A stretch of DNA of 64,000 nt from Aselliscus stoliczkanus (GCA_033961575.1 CM066736.1:84964852-85028851); one strand, 5' to 3'. Shown: positions 24,000-35,868, counted from the stretch's first letter. Numbers and translations are program-made. Notes: generated by a model from the sequence alone, not told the origin.

Positions 24000-24389
24000 T
24001 CTTAATTCAAAGTGATAAACACATATTCAGTTCAATTTGACAAACATTTATTAAGTATTTTCTATGGGCAAAGTACTGAGTTGGGAGATGGGAAGAAAGA
24101 TCAGCAAGTGAATAACTGGTTCCTGTCCTGAGAAAGTACGCATATATATACAATTTAGCTGGAAAGACAGACAGGTAAACAACTAGCAGGGCCCAAGAGC
24201 ATAAACAACATACTTAGGAGGAAGGGGGAAACCCAGTAGGGGCTTCAGTAAGGAGGTTAACACTGAGGTATATCTTAAGAGGAATTTTTATGACCACTAA
24301 TATGAGAGTCATTCTATTTTCTTTAGAACACTTATAGTAGCTTCAAAATTTATTTAATTTATGAAAACTGTTTTTTCACATTATTTTTA
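24000..24389 (-). repeat. L2-like 3' remnant and flank
   Basis: AACATTTATTAAGTATTTTC, then GGTTCCTGTCCTGAGAAAGT, resembling reversed L2. Ends at the L1 target site. Confidence 0.5.
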
Positions 24390-27244
24390 TTTTATTTTTT
24401 TAAATTAGCTTCAGGTGTACAACACAGTGCAATAGTTATACTTTTTACCCCTCAAAGTGACAACCCCCCTCCCCCAATTCTCCCCTCCCACTCCTCCCCC
24501 CATATCATACTATCTATTACAATTCCTTTGCCTCCCTTCCACCGTATAATCCACACCCCGTGACTATCTATATATTCAATTACAGTTGGCATACAATAGT
24601 ATACAACATCAGTTTCAGGTATACAGTGCCGTGATCAAGCCTCTACTCCATCCATGAAGTGGTCTCCCTAACAAGACATGTGACCATCTGACAACCCACA
24701 AAATGTCTACATTATTATATTCCCCAAACTGTCTTTCATATCCCTGTGACAATACTGTAGTTACCTATTTATGCTGTCTAATCCCTTCCACTTCTCCCTC
24801 ATCCCCATCACCCTCCCAACTAGCAACCCTCAGTTTTTCCTCTATATCTATGAGACAGTTTCTGTTTCCTTTGCTCATTCATTCAGTTTTCCAAATTCCA
24901 CATAAAAGTGAAATCATATGGTATTTGTCTTTCTCCGACTGACATTTCACTTAACAAAATAGTCTCTAAGTCCATCCATATCGTTGCAAATGGTACGATT
25001 TCATTCTTCTTTATAGCAGAGTAATACAGTTTCTTAATCCAGTCATCTACCGATGGGCATTTCAGTTGTTTCCAAGTCTTGGATATTGTAAAGAACGTTG
25101 CAATAAACATAGGGATGCATATATTTTTTCGAATTAGCGTCTTGGATTCCTCTGGGTAGATACCCAAGAGTGGAATTGCTGGGTCATATGGCAGTTCCAT
25201 TTCCAGTGTTTTGAGATACCTCCATACTGATGTCCATAATGGCTGCACCAATTTGCAGTCCCACCAACAGTGCACCAGGGTTCCCTTTTCTCCACACCCT
25301 CGCCAGCACTTGTTGTTTGTTGATTTGTTGATGATAGCCATTCTGACCGGAGTGAGTTGGTATCTCATTGTGGTTTTTATTTGCGTTTCTCTGATGATTA
25401 GTGAGGTTGAACATTTTTTCATATGCCTGTTGGCCATCTGTATGTCCTCTTTAGAGAAATGCCTCTTCATATCCTCTGCCCATTTTTTAATAGGGTTGTT
25501 TGTTTTTTTGATGTTGAGTTTCATGAGTGTTTTATAAATTTTGGATATCAATCCCTTATCAGATATATCGTTGGCAAATATCTTCTCCCATTCAGTAGGT
25601 TGCCTTTTTGTTTTATTGATGATTTCCTCTGCTGTGAAAAAACTTTTAAGTTTGATGTAATCCATATGTTCATTTTTTTGTTTTATTTCCTTTGCCCGAG
25701 GGGATATATCAGTAAAAATATTACTCAGGGTAATGTCTGCAAACTTACTCCCTATGTTTTCTTCTAGGAGTTTTATGGTTTCAGGTCTTACATTTAAGTC
25801 TTTAATCCATTTTGAGTTTGTTCTCGTATATGATGTCAGTAGGTGGTCCATTTTCATTTTTTTGTACGTGTCAGTCCAATTTTCCCAGCACCAATAAATA
25901 GACTATCTTTCTTCAATGTAAATTCTTGCTTCCATTGTCATAGATAAAATAACCGTATATGGATGGGTTTATTCCTGGGCTCTCTATTCTATTCCGTTGG
26001 TCAATGTGTCTGTTTTTATGCCAGTACCATACTGTTTTGATTACTGTAGCCTTGTAGTAGGTTTTGATGTCAGGTAGTGTGATACCTACCACTTTGTTCT
26101 TATTTCTCAGGATAGCCGTGGCTATTCAGGGTCTTTTGTGGTTCCATATACATTTTAGGATTCTATGTTCTATTTCTGAGAAAAATGTCTTTGGTAGTTT
26201 GATTGGAATTGCATTGAACCTATATATTGCCTTAGGTAGTATTGACATTCTAACTATATTAATTCTTCCTATTCATGAGCATGGTATGTATTTCCATTTA
26301 TTTGTATCTTCTTTGATTTCTCTCTTCAGTGTCTCATAATTTTCTGAGTACAGGTCTTTTACTGCTTTAGTTAATTGATTCCTAGATATTTTATTGTTTT
26401 TTAAGCAACTGTAAAAGGGACTGATTTCCTGGTTTCTTCTTCTGATAGTTTATTATTGGTGTATAGAAATGCCACTGATTTCTGAATATTAATTTTGTAT
26501 CCTGCTACCTTCCCAAATTCGTGTATCAGTTGTAGCAGTTTTTTGGTGGAGTCTTTGGGATTCTCTATATATAGTACCATGTCATCTGCATATAATGACA
26601 ATTTTACTTCCTCTTTTCCAATTTGGATGCCTTTTAGTTTTCTTGTCTGAGAGCTGTGGCTAGAACTTCCAGAACTATGTTAAATAGAAGTGGTGAAAGT
26701 GGGCAGCCTTGTCTTGTTCCTGATCTTAAGGGGAAAGCTTTCAGCCTTTCCCCATTGAGTACGATGTTTTCTGTGGGCTTATCATATATGGTCTTTATTA
26801 TGTTGAGATATGATCCCACTACTCCTACTTTGCTAAGAGTCTGTATCGTAAGTGGCTGCTGGATTTTGTCAAATGCCTTTTCTGCATCTATTGATATGAT
26901 CATATGATTTTTATTTTTCATTTTGTTAATGTTATGTATTACGTTAATTGATTTGCGGATATTGAATCAGCCTTGCATACCAGGAATGAATCCCACTTGA
27001 TCGTGGTGTATGATCTTTTCAATTGAGATGCTGAATTCAGTTTTTTGTTGAGAATTTTTGCATCTATGTTCATTAGGGATATTGGCCTGTAGTATTCTTT
27101 TGTAATATCTTTGACTGACTTAGGAATCAGGGTGATAGTGGCTTTATAGAAAGAGTTTGGGAGCCTTCCCTCCTTCTGTATTTTTCGGAATAGTTTGAGG
27201 AGAATAGGTAATAATTCTTTTTTGAATGTTTTGTAAAATTCACC
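24390..27244 (-). mobile_element. LINE-1, 5'-truncated, with target duplications
   Basis: About 2.85 kb. 3' UTR on the left (reversed CACCTGAAGC-type end), then ORF2 read leftwards from the RT domain. Flanking duplication TGTTTT(TT)CACATTATTTTTA at about 24369-24389 and 27245-27263. Truncation lies at the start of the RT domain. Less decayed than most L1 here: three long ORF2 blocks survive, separated by a few disruptions. Confidence 0.92.
24883..27244 (-). pseudogene. L1 ORF2 pseudogene (RT and C-terminal domains)
   Basis: Frames at 26939-27289 ([16 protein letters not shown]), 26634-26921 ([28 protein letters not shown]), 26401-26601 ([12 protein letters not shown]) and 24883-25857 (C-terminal, with [19 protein letters not shown] and [17 protein letters not shown]). 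RT motifs, including YADD, are intact individually but lie in different frames or are separated by stops, so no full ORF2 protein could be made. The endonuclease domain is missing through 5' truncation. Confidence 0.92.
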
Positions 27245-27263
27245 TGTTTTCACATTATTTTTA

Positions 27264-28079
27264 AAAATATACTTTACACTATACTGCATGTAAGTTATAA
27301 CAAAAATATTTTAAAACCACAATGGTTTTATGTCCATATTAAATTCAAGATGATGCATAATTTTGGGTTTGGGGAAAACAGTCCAAGTACACAGTGGTAA
27401 GAGATAAGAGAAGAACTTGGGAAGAGCTTGGCCATTATCAATTATGGCCCAGGTAAACTCTAGCCTAACAAGATGGAGGTTCCACAGGAGGGGAAAGGCT
27501 GATACTAAAAAGAGCATTACGTGCACATAATGCTGCTTTGAAGAAGGTTCAAAGATGAGAGTCAATGTTTAGCAGTATCTCAATCTCTAACAGTGTTAGC
27601 AACTAAATATTTATTCCAAAAGAACATATTAAGTAAAAAATAGGTTTCTGAATTTATTTCATTTAACTTAAATTCTTAAACAGTGTTCAATTTAAATCAA
27701 ATTCCTAGTTCTACCCGAATCCTTTGGACCAAGTTCCCCAGGAACAAGGCTTTCTTTCCAGGGTACTCACTGCCCACTGTCAGCTTTTAAAGGTCTGAAA
27801 AAAGGCTGCTTTAAAGAAGACCAGAGAAAATGAGATAGGTCAGCCAAGACAAGTGTGCCATGCAGCAAACAGAGGTTTCTCTGTGATCCAACTAAAACAG
27901 CAGTGCTGTTATACCCACACACATATAACTGGAATATTTCCATGGCCTTTCCCATTAACCTTTAGTCTAAATACAGAATTTTTATTTTTATACTTGATTT
28001 TAATTTTATTTTAAAAAAGAGAATGAAAGTGAAAAAAATCACCCAAATTAGATAAAAGAAAAAGAATAAAGCAGAAGAG
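27264..28079. other. Intronic DNA, unassigned
   Basis: Nothing recognised. Small open frames (84 codons at 27311-27565) have no family resemblance. Confidence 0.5.
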
Positions 28080-28275
28080 TACTAACATCTATTGAGTTTA
28101 ATATGCCTGAAACCATGCTAGTGACTTTATTTATATTATTTCTTTTAATATAAAATATCACTTTGTGAAGTGGGTTTATCACTCTTATTTATGAATCTGG
28201 AATTGAGGCACAGCGAGATTACAGAACTTGCGCAGTGTCACACAGCTCCTAAGTAGAAATATCTATTGATAGATT
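28080..28275 (-). repeat. MIR-type SINE
   Basis: Reversed MIR layout: CATCTATTGAGTTTAATATG, then GAATCTGGAATTGAGGCACAG, TGTCACACAGCTCCTAAGTA. Confidence 0.7.
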
Positions 28276-28914
28276 CAATCTAATCTCTCACAACAGTTGT
28301 GCACCTCCTACCACCACATCATGCAAAAGAAAAAGCAGAAGAGACACAATCATGAGTGTTTGATGTATATTAATAATTCTTAAGAGACAAGCAAACAATG
28401 TAATTATGGCAACTATACTAGATTCATCTGGACCTCTACAGAACTTATTCATTTGTAATCTGTACGATTGAAGAAATGATGCTGTTTAAAGACAATTCCT
28501 TCACTTCTGTAATGAACCACTTAATCTTTTGTGCTATTTACCTTTTCACATTTTAAAGTTTATAACCTTGGTAGCACATAACCTATTGGGAAAAAAAATG
28601 ATCCATCATATAACATTGCAAAGTAATATACATACAGTAAGTATTTAGTAAACATTTATTGGTTGAATATTTTTAGTCAGTAAGTACTTGAATTGTGATG
28701 ATGTAATTAGCCTTCAGTGACAATGGACTTAAAGTTCTGGTTTTGGAGTTCAGTCTGGGAAAGGATTCTGCTTTAATCAATCATGACCAAGACACACTAC
28801 TCGTTATCTGAGCTAATTCATCATTTCTCCAGTATCCTCTTTTACCAAAATGGCTTCAGAACGACAACCAGAAAAAAATAAATATTTTTTATTCTGTAGA
28901 TTACAATGGGCAGA
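28276..28914. other. Intronic DNA, unassigned
   Basis: No feature supported. Confidence 0.45.
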
Positions 28915-29230
28915 CTATGCCAAGCAATTTATCACTGATTTAACATTTACTGAGAACTTTATATTGGATACTGTGCTAAGTGCTATAAATACAGAGGTAA
29001 AGCTAAAAAGCTTTTTAAAGTGAGGCATTATCAATATAGTGGAGAATATAGACAAGTATGTAAATAATCACAATACTATGTCATATATACACTCATCATT
29101 CATTCAATAAATATTTATTAAAAGCCTCATGTACTAAACACTGTAACAAGCGCTGGGATCAGCAATGAACAAGACCTGAGGGCCCCTGCCCTCATAGACT
29201 TTGCAATCCAACATGGCCTCAAAGGTTTTC
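28915..29230 (-). repeat. L2-like remnants
   Basis: Two reversed L2-type blocks: AACATTTACTGAGAACTTTA with GATACTGTGCTAAGTGCTAT, and ATAAATATTTATTAAAAGCC with GCCCCTGCCCTCATAGACTT. Confidence 0.6.
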
Positions 29231-29283
29231 CAAGTCTCCAGAAAAATAAACTCATGGTCAAAAATTACAAGAATACATGAGGA

Positions 29284-29393
29284 GGGGCCAGCCGAGTGGC
29301 GCAGTGGTTAAGCGCTGGCTTGGGAAGCCAGAGGCCCCAGTTCGGGTCCCAAATATGAGGGCCAGTGACACTGCCCTCAGGGGGGAAAAAAAA
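29284..29393 (+). mobile_element. SINE type A-short
   Basis: Perfect 12-bp duplication AATACATGAGGA at 29272-29283 and 29394-29405. Ends GACACTGCCCTCAGGGGGG then A-run. Confidence 0.93.
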
Positions 29394-29405
29394 AATACAT
29401 GAGGA

Positions 29406-30488
29406 AACCTGTAGCCAAAAAGGAAAAATCAGTAAAACAATAAGCAATAGAAAAAGCCAAGCAAAGATGAAAGATATTAAAAATAATAGATACAGAATAT
29501 TAAATAAGTATGTGTGCTATGTTTAAATAAATAAAAAAAGAAACAAAAATAATCAAGGAAGAAAAAATTATCAAAAACTGTCAGGCAGATTTGAAAAAGA
29601 AACAACTGAACCTTTAGAAATGAAAAATATTATAATTAAAAATACCAGGGAGAAAAAGCAAATTTAGAAGGAAAAAAAAAGGCTGAACTAATCACATAAA
29701 GAGGAATGATGAAAGAGATAAAGCAGGGCATTCCAGACAGCAAAGAAAATGTATGCAAACACATGAAACCATGAAGCTGCATTGTGTTCGAGGAATAAAA
29801 GCTGAATTATATTGCTGAAGTATAAAGTGCAAGTGTTTAGAAAGGCAAGAGATTACATCAGAAAAGTCATCAAGGACTAGATTGCAAAAGTCTTCATACA
29901 CAACATATGGTCTATATTCCATATGTGCCGAAACTGATTATCTGAAGTTCTTATTTTATATATCTATAAAAGTACATAGATTTTTATGTGTATATAGTAA
30001 ATAGTATTTTAAGTTTTGAATTATATAAATCTTTAGCTAAAAGAAAGTAAAGAAATAGCTACTAGCAATATGGCAGACAACCCCAAAATACTTCCATTAC
30101 AAATACCTAGATATGCTGGATAAAATTTAATAAGCATATTCTTAAATGTACTTTTGGGAGCTGAGTTCCCAAAAGACTGATTCCAGGAGTGAAAAAAAAT
30201 GAGAGAAAAAAAATCAACATGATAAATGGGTTAAGACTATCCTAGAGGGTAAAAGGTAGGGCAGTGAATTGTCCATCTCAGTACCATAGCAGGTTGAGTT
30301 TTAGTGCTCACACAGGAATAGGAGATATGAGATCTTGGACCATGCAAGGATAACTGGATCTGAGAACACCTACATAAAGCTGAGATGCTTGAGGGACTAC
30401 TTACTTAGCTAAGTAAAATAGAAAAGCAATTACCCACTAGCACAGAGAAAGAACAAAAAGCTGTTTTATATTGACCTGGTTACAGGGT
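29406..30488. other. Intronic DNA, unassigned
   Basis: A-rich sequence without a gene. May include degraded L1, but I cannot support an assignment. Confidence 0.45.
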
Positions 30489-30504
30489 AAAAATTAATAA
30501 AACA

Positions 30505-31610
30505 GAGACTTCCGGTAAAATGGTGGAATAGACAGACACTGTGCTAACTGCCTCCCAGGATCACACCAAAATTACAAACAAATTATACAGCATTCAACCC
30601 TGGAAGTCCCCGGAACACTAGATGAACAGAACCACTAAACGAAGAACTTAAAGAGGAGGCCACGTTGGGTCTGGTAGGACGGGCGGAGACGAGAGAGGGC
30701 CAGCCCCATGACGGAAGCCCCAGCCGTGGGAAGTTTGTCTGGTTGGGGGAGAGACCCTCTGGCCGCACACCAAGCTCATCAGCCCAGAGTTCCTTTGTGA
30801 AGAGGAGTTCTAAGATAGCCGACAGTAAATTAGTCAGGACTCTCTTTGCTCAGCTTGGTGAGGCTAAGAGTGGCTGGAGAATCAGTGGGGCCAGGGCCCG
30901 GGCTTGCTCGCCGGTGAGCACTTACCTGGCTCCTGGTGGAGGGAGTGGCTGTGTGAGCCGGGCCCAAGAGCCTGCAGGGACGGACTGAACTGGGCACCTT
31001 TGGTGCAAAGGCTGGAGGTTTTTAGACTATTGTTCCCCTGGTGTGGAGCCTGCACGCGAGTGGTGTACAGGAGCGCGCCATTTTGTCAAGGTTGGGCCCT
31101 CCCACAAAGGGTCAGGTCTGGGACCTCATTGGTCTGGTGGAATTGGCGCAGAAGTGCGTGTGTGCGTGCACGCGCACTTGGATCCCCAGGCTCTGCCCGG
31201 CTTATAATGCGTTGCCAGGGAAATGATGGGCAGGTGTCCTCCATCTCCAACAGGCTGCTCACTGAGACCCAGGAGTGCGCAAGCCGCCTCGGATCCCCAC
31301 CCTCCGCAGGGCTTGTGCTGCGTTGCCAGGGAAATGCTTGGTGGGCGTGCTCCGGCTCCAATAGGCTGCTCACTGAGACACGGGAGTGAGCAAGCCGCCT
31401 CGGTCCCCGCACTGCGCTTGCAGATTTGCCAGGCTGGTGATTGCTTGTCGGGCTGCTCAGCCTGATCTGTGAGCGGCTGATTGGGACAGGCTGAGACTGG
31501 GAGTTTTTCTGAGAGTGTTGGCCCATGAGCTGTGTGCCTGCGTGATCCAGCCAGGGCTCTCCTGATGATCTATCTAATACATCAAAGCAATCCCAGAGCG
31601 ACAGCCAGAA
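30505..31610 (+). promoter_or_regulatory. L1 5' UTR / internal promoter
   Basis: About 1.1 kb of GC-rich DNA starting GAGACTTCCGGTAAAATGG, ahead of the ORF1 start. L1 5' UTRs carry an internal Pol II promoter and often an antisense promoter. Open frames here (up to 161 codons) are not genes. Confidence 0.8.
31180..31410 (+). repeat. Tandem 111-bp monomers in the L1 5' UTR
   Basis: Two adjacent units of equal length, 31180-31290 and 31291-31401, both starting GGATCCCCA and ending AAGCCGCCTC, with shared GCGTTGCCAGGGAAATG and AGGCTGCTCACTGAGAC. A third partial unit (GGTCCCCGCACT) follows at 31402. Confidence 0.88.
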
Positions 31611-32480
31611 TGGGGAAACAAAGAAACATGTTACAAGTAAAAGATCAGAAGAAACCTCTATAAATGGAACTAAATGAAACAGAGGGATCCAACCTTTCAG
31701 AGACAGAGTTTAGAACACTGATGATAAGAATGTTTAACAAACTTAGTGAGGACATAAGGAAGGATAGAGAAATCATAAAACACAACCAGTTAGAACTAAA
31801 GAATACAATAACTGAAATGAAGAACACACTCGAAGGAATCACCAATAGAGTAGATGAAGCAGAGGAGCAGATCAGCGATTTGGAAGACAAAATAGCAGAA
31901 ATCACCCAGTTGGCACAACAAAAAGACCAAAGAATAAAACAATGAAAATAGTTTAAGAGCCTTATGGGACCAGATGAACCGCAACGACCTTCGCATCATA
32001 GGGATACCAGAAGGAGAAGAGAAGAAGCAGGGGTTCGAGAATGTATTTGAAAAAATAATGTTTGAAAACTTCCCTACCCTGGTGAAGGAAATCAACATAC
32101 ATGCCCAGGAAGTGCAGAGGGTTCCAAACAAGCTGAACCCAAACAGGTCCACACCAAGACACATCATAGTTAAAATGGCAAAGGTTAAAGACAGAGACAG
32201 AATCCTAAAAATAGCAAGAGAAAGACAGCAGGTCACATACAAAGGAACTCCTATTAGACTAACAGCTGACTTGTCTACAGAAACTCTGCAGGCCAGAAGG
32301 GAGTGGCAGGAGATATTCAAAGTGACACAAAATAAAGGCCTACAACCAAGATTGCTCTACCCAGCACGGCTATCACTTAAAATTGAAGGAGAAATAAAGA
32401 GCTTCTCAGAAAAGAATAAGCTTAAGGAATTCATTACCACCAAGCCAGCATTGCAAGAAATGTTAAAAGGGCTTTTTTAA
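31611..32480 (+). pseudogene. L1 ORF1 pseudogene
   Basis: Starts ATGGGGAAACAAAG (MGKQRN), with a premature stop after about 17 codons. A frame from 31664 continues through a coiled coil (NKLSEDIRKDREIIKHNQ, VDEAEEQISDLEDK) to a stop at 31943. The RNA-binding half resumes in another frame from 31974 (NDLRIIGIPEGEE, STPRHIIVKMAKVKDR, QARREWQEIFKV) to 32480. Coiled coil, RRM and C-terminal domain are all recognisable, but stops and a frameshift make it inactive. Confidence 0.92.
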
Positions 32481-32837
32481 ACAAAAGAAAGGGGTAAACA
32501 AGATAACCCAGGAAGCCCGGGAATACAAATAACAAAATGGCAATACATATGCACCTATCAATAATCATTTTAAATGTGAATGGGCTAAATGCTCCAATCA
32601 AAAGACAGAGCGTGGCTGAGTAGATAAGAAAATAGGACACATGTATATGCTGTTTACAGATGGAATAAGATATTTCATGCAAATGGAAATGAGAAAAAAA
32701 AAAAGCTGGAGTACCAATACTTATTTTGGACAAAATAGACTTTAAAATGACTACAGTAGAAGACAAAGAAGGGCACTATAACCCTAATAAACATCTATGC
32801 ACCCAACATAGGAACTCCTAATTACATATAACATATT

Positions 32838-33098
32838 TTGACAGAAATAAAGACAGAGATTAACAGTAACACTATCATAGTAGGGGACTTCAACACCCCA
32901 TTGTCACCAACGGAGAGACCCTTTAGACAGAAAATCAACACAGAAAGAGGGGCCTTAAATGACACTTTAGATCAGCTGGACTTCGTCGATATTTTTGGAG
33001 CATTTCACCCTGAAAAAACAGAATATACATTCTTCTCAAGTACACATGGGACATTTTCCAAGATAGACCACGTTAGGCCACAAAACAAGTCTCAGTAA
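32838..33098 (+). pseudogene. L1 ORF2 endonuclease fragment
   Basis: An 87-codon frame with VGDFNTPLSP and EYTFFSSTHGTFSKIDH, the C-terminal part of the AP-like endonuclease. The upstream N-terminal endonuclease sequence (32520-32830) is degraded, and everything downstream through the RT is deleted. Confidence 0.9.
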
Positions 33099-33914
33099 AT
33101 TTAAGAAGATTGAAGTCATATCAAGCAGATATAAAGGAAAAACTGATGGTTGCTGGCTGGGAGGGAGTGGGCATGAGGGAGAGGGGAAAGGTTTTGGACA
33201 GCGTAGGTGGGTGACTACAATGTTGTTGCAGGGATATGGGGGCAGTTCTGGGAATGTAATTGATAATGTTGTGAAGAGACTATTAAGTTAAGTGAAATAA
33301 GTCAGTCAGAGAAAGACAAGTACCATATGATCTCACTTATATGTGGAATCTGAAAAACTGAATGGACGATCAAAGTAAACGGACTCATAGAAACAGAAGA
33401 AAAACTGAGGGTTGCTAGTTGGGAGGGGGGTGGGGATAAGGGAGAAGGGCAAGGGATTAGACAGCATGAATAGACATCTACAATATTGCCACAGGGATAT
33501 GAAACACAGTTCGGGGAACATAATAATGTTGTAAAAATTTTGTGGCATGTCAGATAGTAACATGTCTTGTTAGGGAGACCACTTCATGGATGGAGTAGAG
33601 GCTTGATCACTGCACTGTACACCTGAAGCTGATGTTGTATGATATTGTATGCCAACTGTAACTGAATATATAGATAGTCACGGGATGTGGAGTATACTGT
33701 GGAAGGGAATCAAAGGAATTGTAGTGGATATGTATGATATGTGGGGGGAGGAGTGGGGTGGCGAACTGGGGGAGGGGGGTTGTCACTTCGTGGGGTAAAG
33801 AGTATAACTATTGCATTGTGTTGTACACCTGAAACTAATTAAAAAAAATTCTCATTAAAAAAAATTAATAAAACAAATAGAAACAATTAATTACCTCACT
33901 TGGAAGTCTAAAAA

Positions 33915-35015
33915 CAAGGCATGGACAAGTATATTCTAAAGTGGCCCCCCTGATACTAAACCCTGTGGTATCCATATCCTTGTGTAATCTCCTCCTCTTG
34001 TGTGTGGCATCGCCTGTGACTTGCTTCTAACCAACAGAATATAGCAAGGTGACAAGACGTATGAGGTCTGACAATTAAGTTCCCAAACTTGTTACAACAA
34101 TGTTGCTAACCTTTTTTGATATCAGAGAAATTATTCATTATGAATTTGTACCAACTGGAGAGTTAACCAAGTTTACTATTTGGAAGTGCTGAAAAGGTTG
34201 CATGAAAAAGTTAGACAACCTGAACTTTTCACCAACAATTCATGGCTCTTGTATCACGACAATGCACCAGCTCACTGTCTGTGAGGGAGTTTTTGGCTAG
34301 TAAACAACTGTGTTGAAACACCCTCCCTACTCACCTGATCTGGCCCCCAGTGACTTCTTTCTTTACCCAAAGATAAAGGAAATATTGAAAGGAAGACATT
34401 TTGATAACATTCAGGACATCAAGGGTAATACGATGACAGCTCTGGTGGTCATTCCAGAAAGAGTTTCCAAATTGCTTTGAAGGGTGGACTAGATGCTGGT
34501 GTTGGTGCATAGCTTCCCAAGGGAAGTACTTTGAAAGTGACTGTAGTGATATTCAGCAATGAGGTATACAGCACTTTTTCTAAAATGAGTTTGCGAACTT
34601 CATTGTCAGACCTCGTATGTATATGTAATAACATTACATAAGATTGTAGCACCCACCTTGTTGAAGTCTCTCACTCCTTGCTGGCTTTGAAGAAGGACGC
34701 TACCACATTGTGTCAAGGAACTGAAAGCAGCCTCCAAGAGCTAAGGATAGCCTCCATCCAAAAACCAGTGAGAAACTGAAGCCTCTGTCCTACAACCACA
34801 GGGAACTGAACTCTGCCAATGGAATCTTCCCTATTCACGCTGCAGATGAGACTATAGCCCCAGCTAACACCTCGATTGCAGCCTTGTGAGACCCTAAGCA
34901 AAGGACCCAGGCCCACACACCTAACCTATAGAAACTGGGAAATTATAAATGTGTTACTTTAAGCCACTAAATTTATAGTAATTTGTTGTGCTGCACAGAA
35001 GACTAATACAAGGTA
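33915..35015 (+). mobile_element. MaLR-type LTR split by a mariner
   Basis: Left part 33915-34061 (CCTGTGGTATCCATATCCTT, TGACTTGCTTCTAACCAACA), right part 34618-35015 (TGCTGGCTTTGAAGAAGGAC, ATGAGACTATAGCCCCAGCT, GTGTTACTTTAAGCCACTAA, TTTGTTGTGCTGCACAGAAG). A solo LTR with no internal retroviral genes. Confidence 0.8.
34062..34615 (+). mobile_element. mariner deletion derivative, copy 2
   Basis: TA target duplication (34060-34061; 34616-34617). Ends TGAGGTCTGACAATTAAGTT and, reversed, CGAGGTCTGACAATGAAGTT. 554 bp. Joins the terminal repeat directly to the transposase C-terminal half, starting GATATCAGAGAAATTATTCA, at the same breakpoint as copy 1. It has lost a few bases after CACCAGCTCA compared with copy 1, and holds stops. 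Inserted in a MaLR LTR. Confidence 0.92.
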
Positions 35016-35415
35016 AAACTAAATACTGCATAGCAATGGCATGTAAGTTAGGAGTACCGTATTCCAAGTTCAAACAGGTTCTTTGATTACCTAAAAGGAG
35101 AGAAGAGATAAATTTGGACTTTAAGTCAAACGTGCATTTTAAAAAACTCTAAGTAACCACTAAAAGAGTAGAAGTAGAACAAACCAGTGACTTTCAAACC
35201 AGTAGAGGGGAGAAGGGAAAGAAAATGAATCAATGCCAACAGCATCAAGAAAATTTTTTTATAAATGTAGGCTAAATAGAAAGCATTAAAAAGGGTGGAA
35301 ATAAATAAAAATGTATCAGTAATCACAGTAATGTAGTAGAGAATGAGACTGAACTTAAAAATAACAGAAACAGCTGCCTGCTGTCTATAAGATAAACACC
35401 TAAAAAATAAGGGCA

Positions 35416-35868
35416 GGGCCGGCCGAGTGGCGCATTGGTTAAGCGCTGGTTTTGGGATGCCAGTGGCCCCGGTTCGGATCCCACATGAGGGCCAGTGACA
35501 CTGCCCTCTACAGCTAACAACAGCTCCACCTGGAGCTGGGCTGCATGAGCCCCGGTGATGGTGTGGGCTGCAACCCCTGCTGCAGGGGGCTACCATAGGC
35601 TACAGTGAGTGGCCCGCAGCCAGCGTGAGCGGCTGGCAGCCAAGCGTGAGCTGCCAATAGCCGCGGTGAGCGGCCATCCAGAGGCCGGTGACCGATCTGC
35701 CTCATCCGGGAAGAGCGCAATGACGATACCAACAGTGAAGCAACATCCTCCGCAACTAAACTGAAGAACAAAAAGACAGCAACTTGTCTGTTCCCCTTCC
35801 CCAATTCCCCAACGCTGTTCCCCTCCAGCAATTCCCCAATAAAATCTTTAAAAATAAAAAAAAAATAA
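35416..35868 (+). mobile_element. SINE type A-long
   Basis: Complete head-body-tail copy, GGGCCGGCCGAGTGGCGCAT to CCAATAAAATCTTTAAAAAT. Duplication AAATAAGGGCA / AAAAAGGGCA at the flanks. About 93% similar by eye to the copy at 741. Confidence 0.9.

Larger units (their letters stand above)
30505..33858 (+). mobile_element. LINE-1 with complete 5' end and internal ORF2 deletion
   Basis: Flanked by target duplication AAAAATTAATAAAACA at 30489-30504 and 33859-33874. Order: GC-rich 5' UTR (30505-31610), ORF1 remnant (31611-32480), inter-ORF and endonuclease remnant (32481-33110), a displaced piece of 3' UTR (about 33137-33276), the last part of ORF2 (from about 33286, GTGAAATAAGTCAGTCAGAG), then the ordinary 3' UTR ending GTTGTACACCTGAAACTAAT. 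The total is 3.35 kb, against 6-7 kb for a full L1. RT and most of ORF2 are absent. Inserted antisense to ACER3. Confidence 0.9.

Noticed and set aside
24700..27244. Plus-strand frames over the 24.4-27.2 kb L1
   Set aside because: Shadows of the antisense ORF2 in other frames.
29284..29393. tRNA gene at type A SINE heads
   Set aside because: tRNA-like boxes and an anticodon-like stem exist, but there is no complete acceptor stem, and target duplications plus A tails show retroposed SINEs.
30904..31389. 161-codon frame in GC-rich DNA
   Set aside because: Lies wholly in the L1 5' UTR. Its repeated residues come from the 111-bp monomers.
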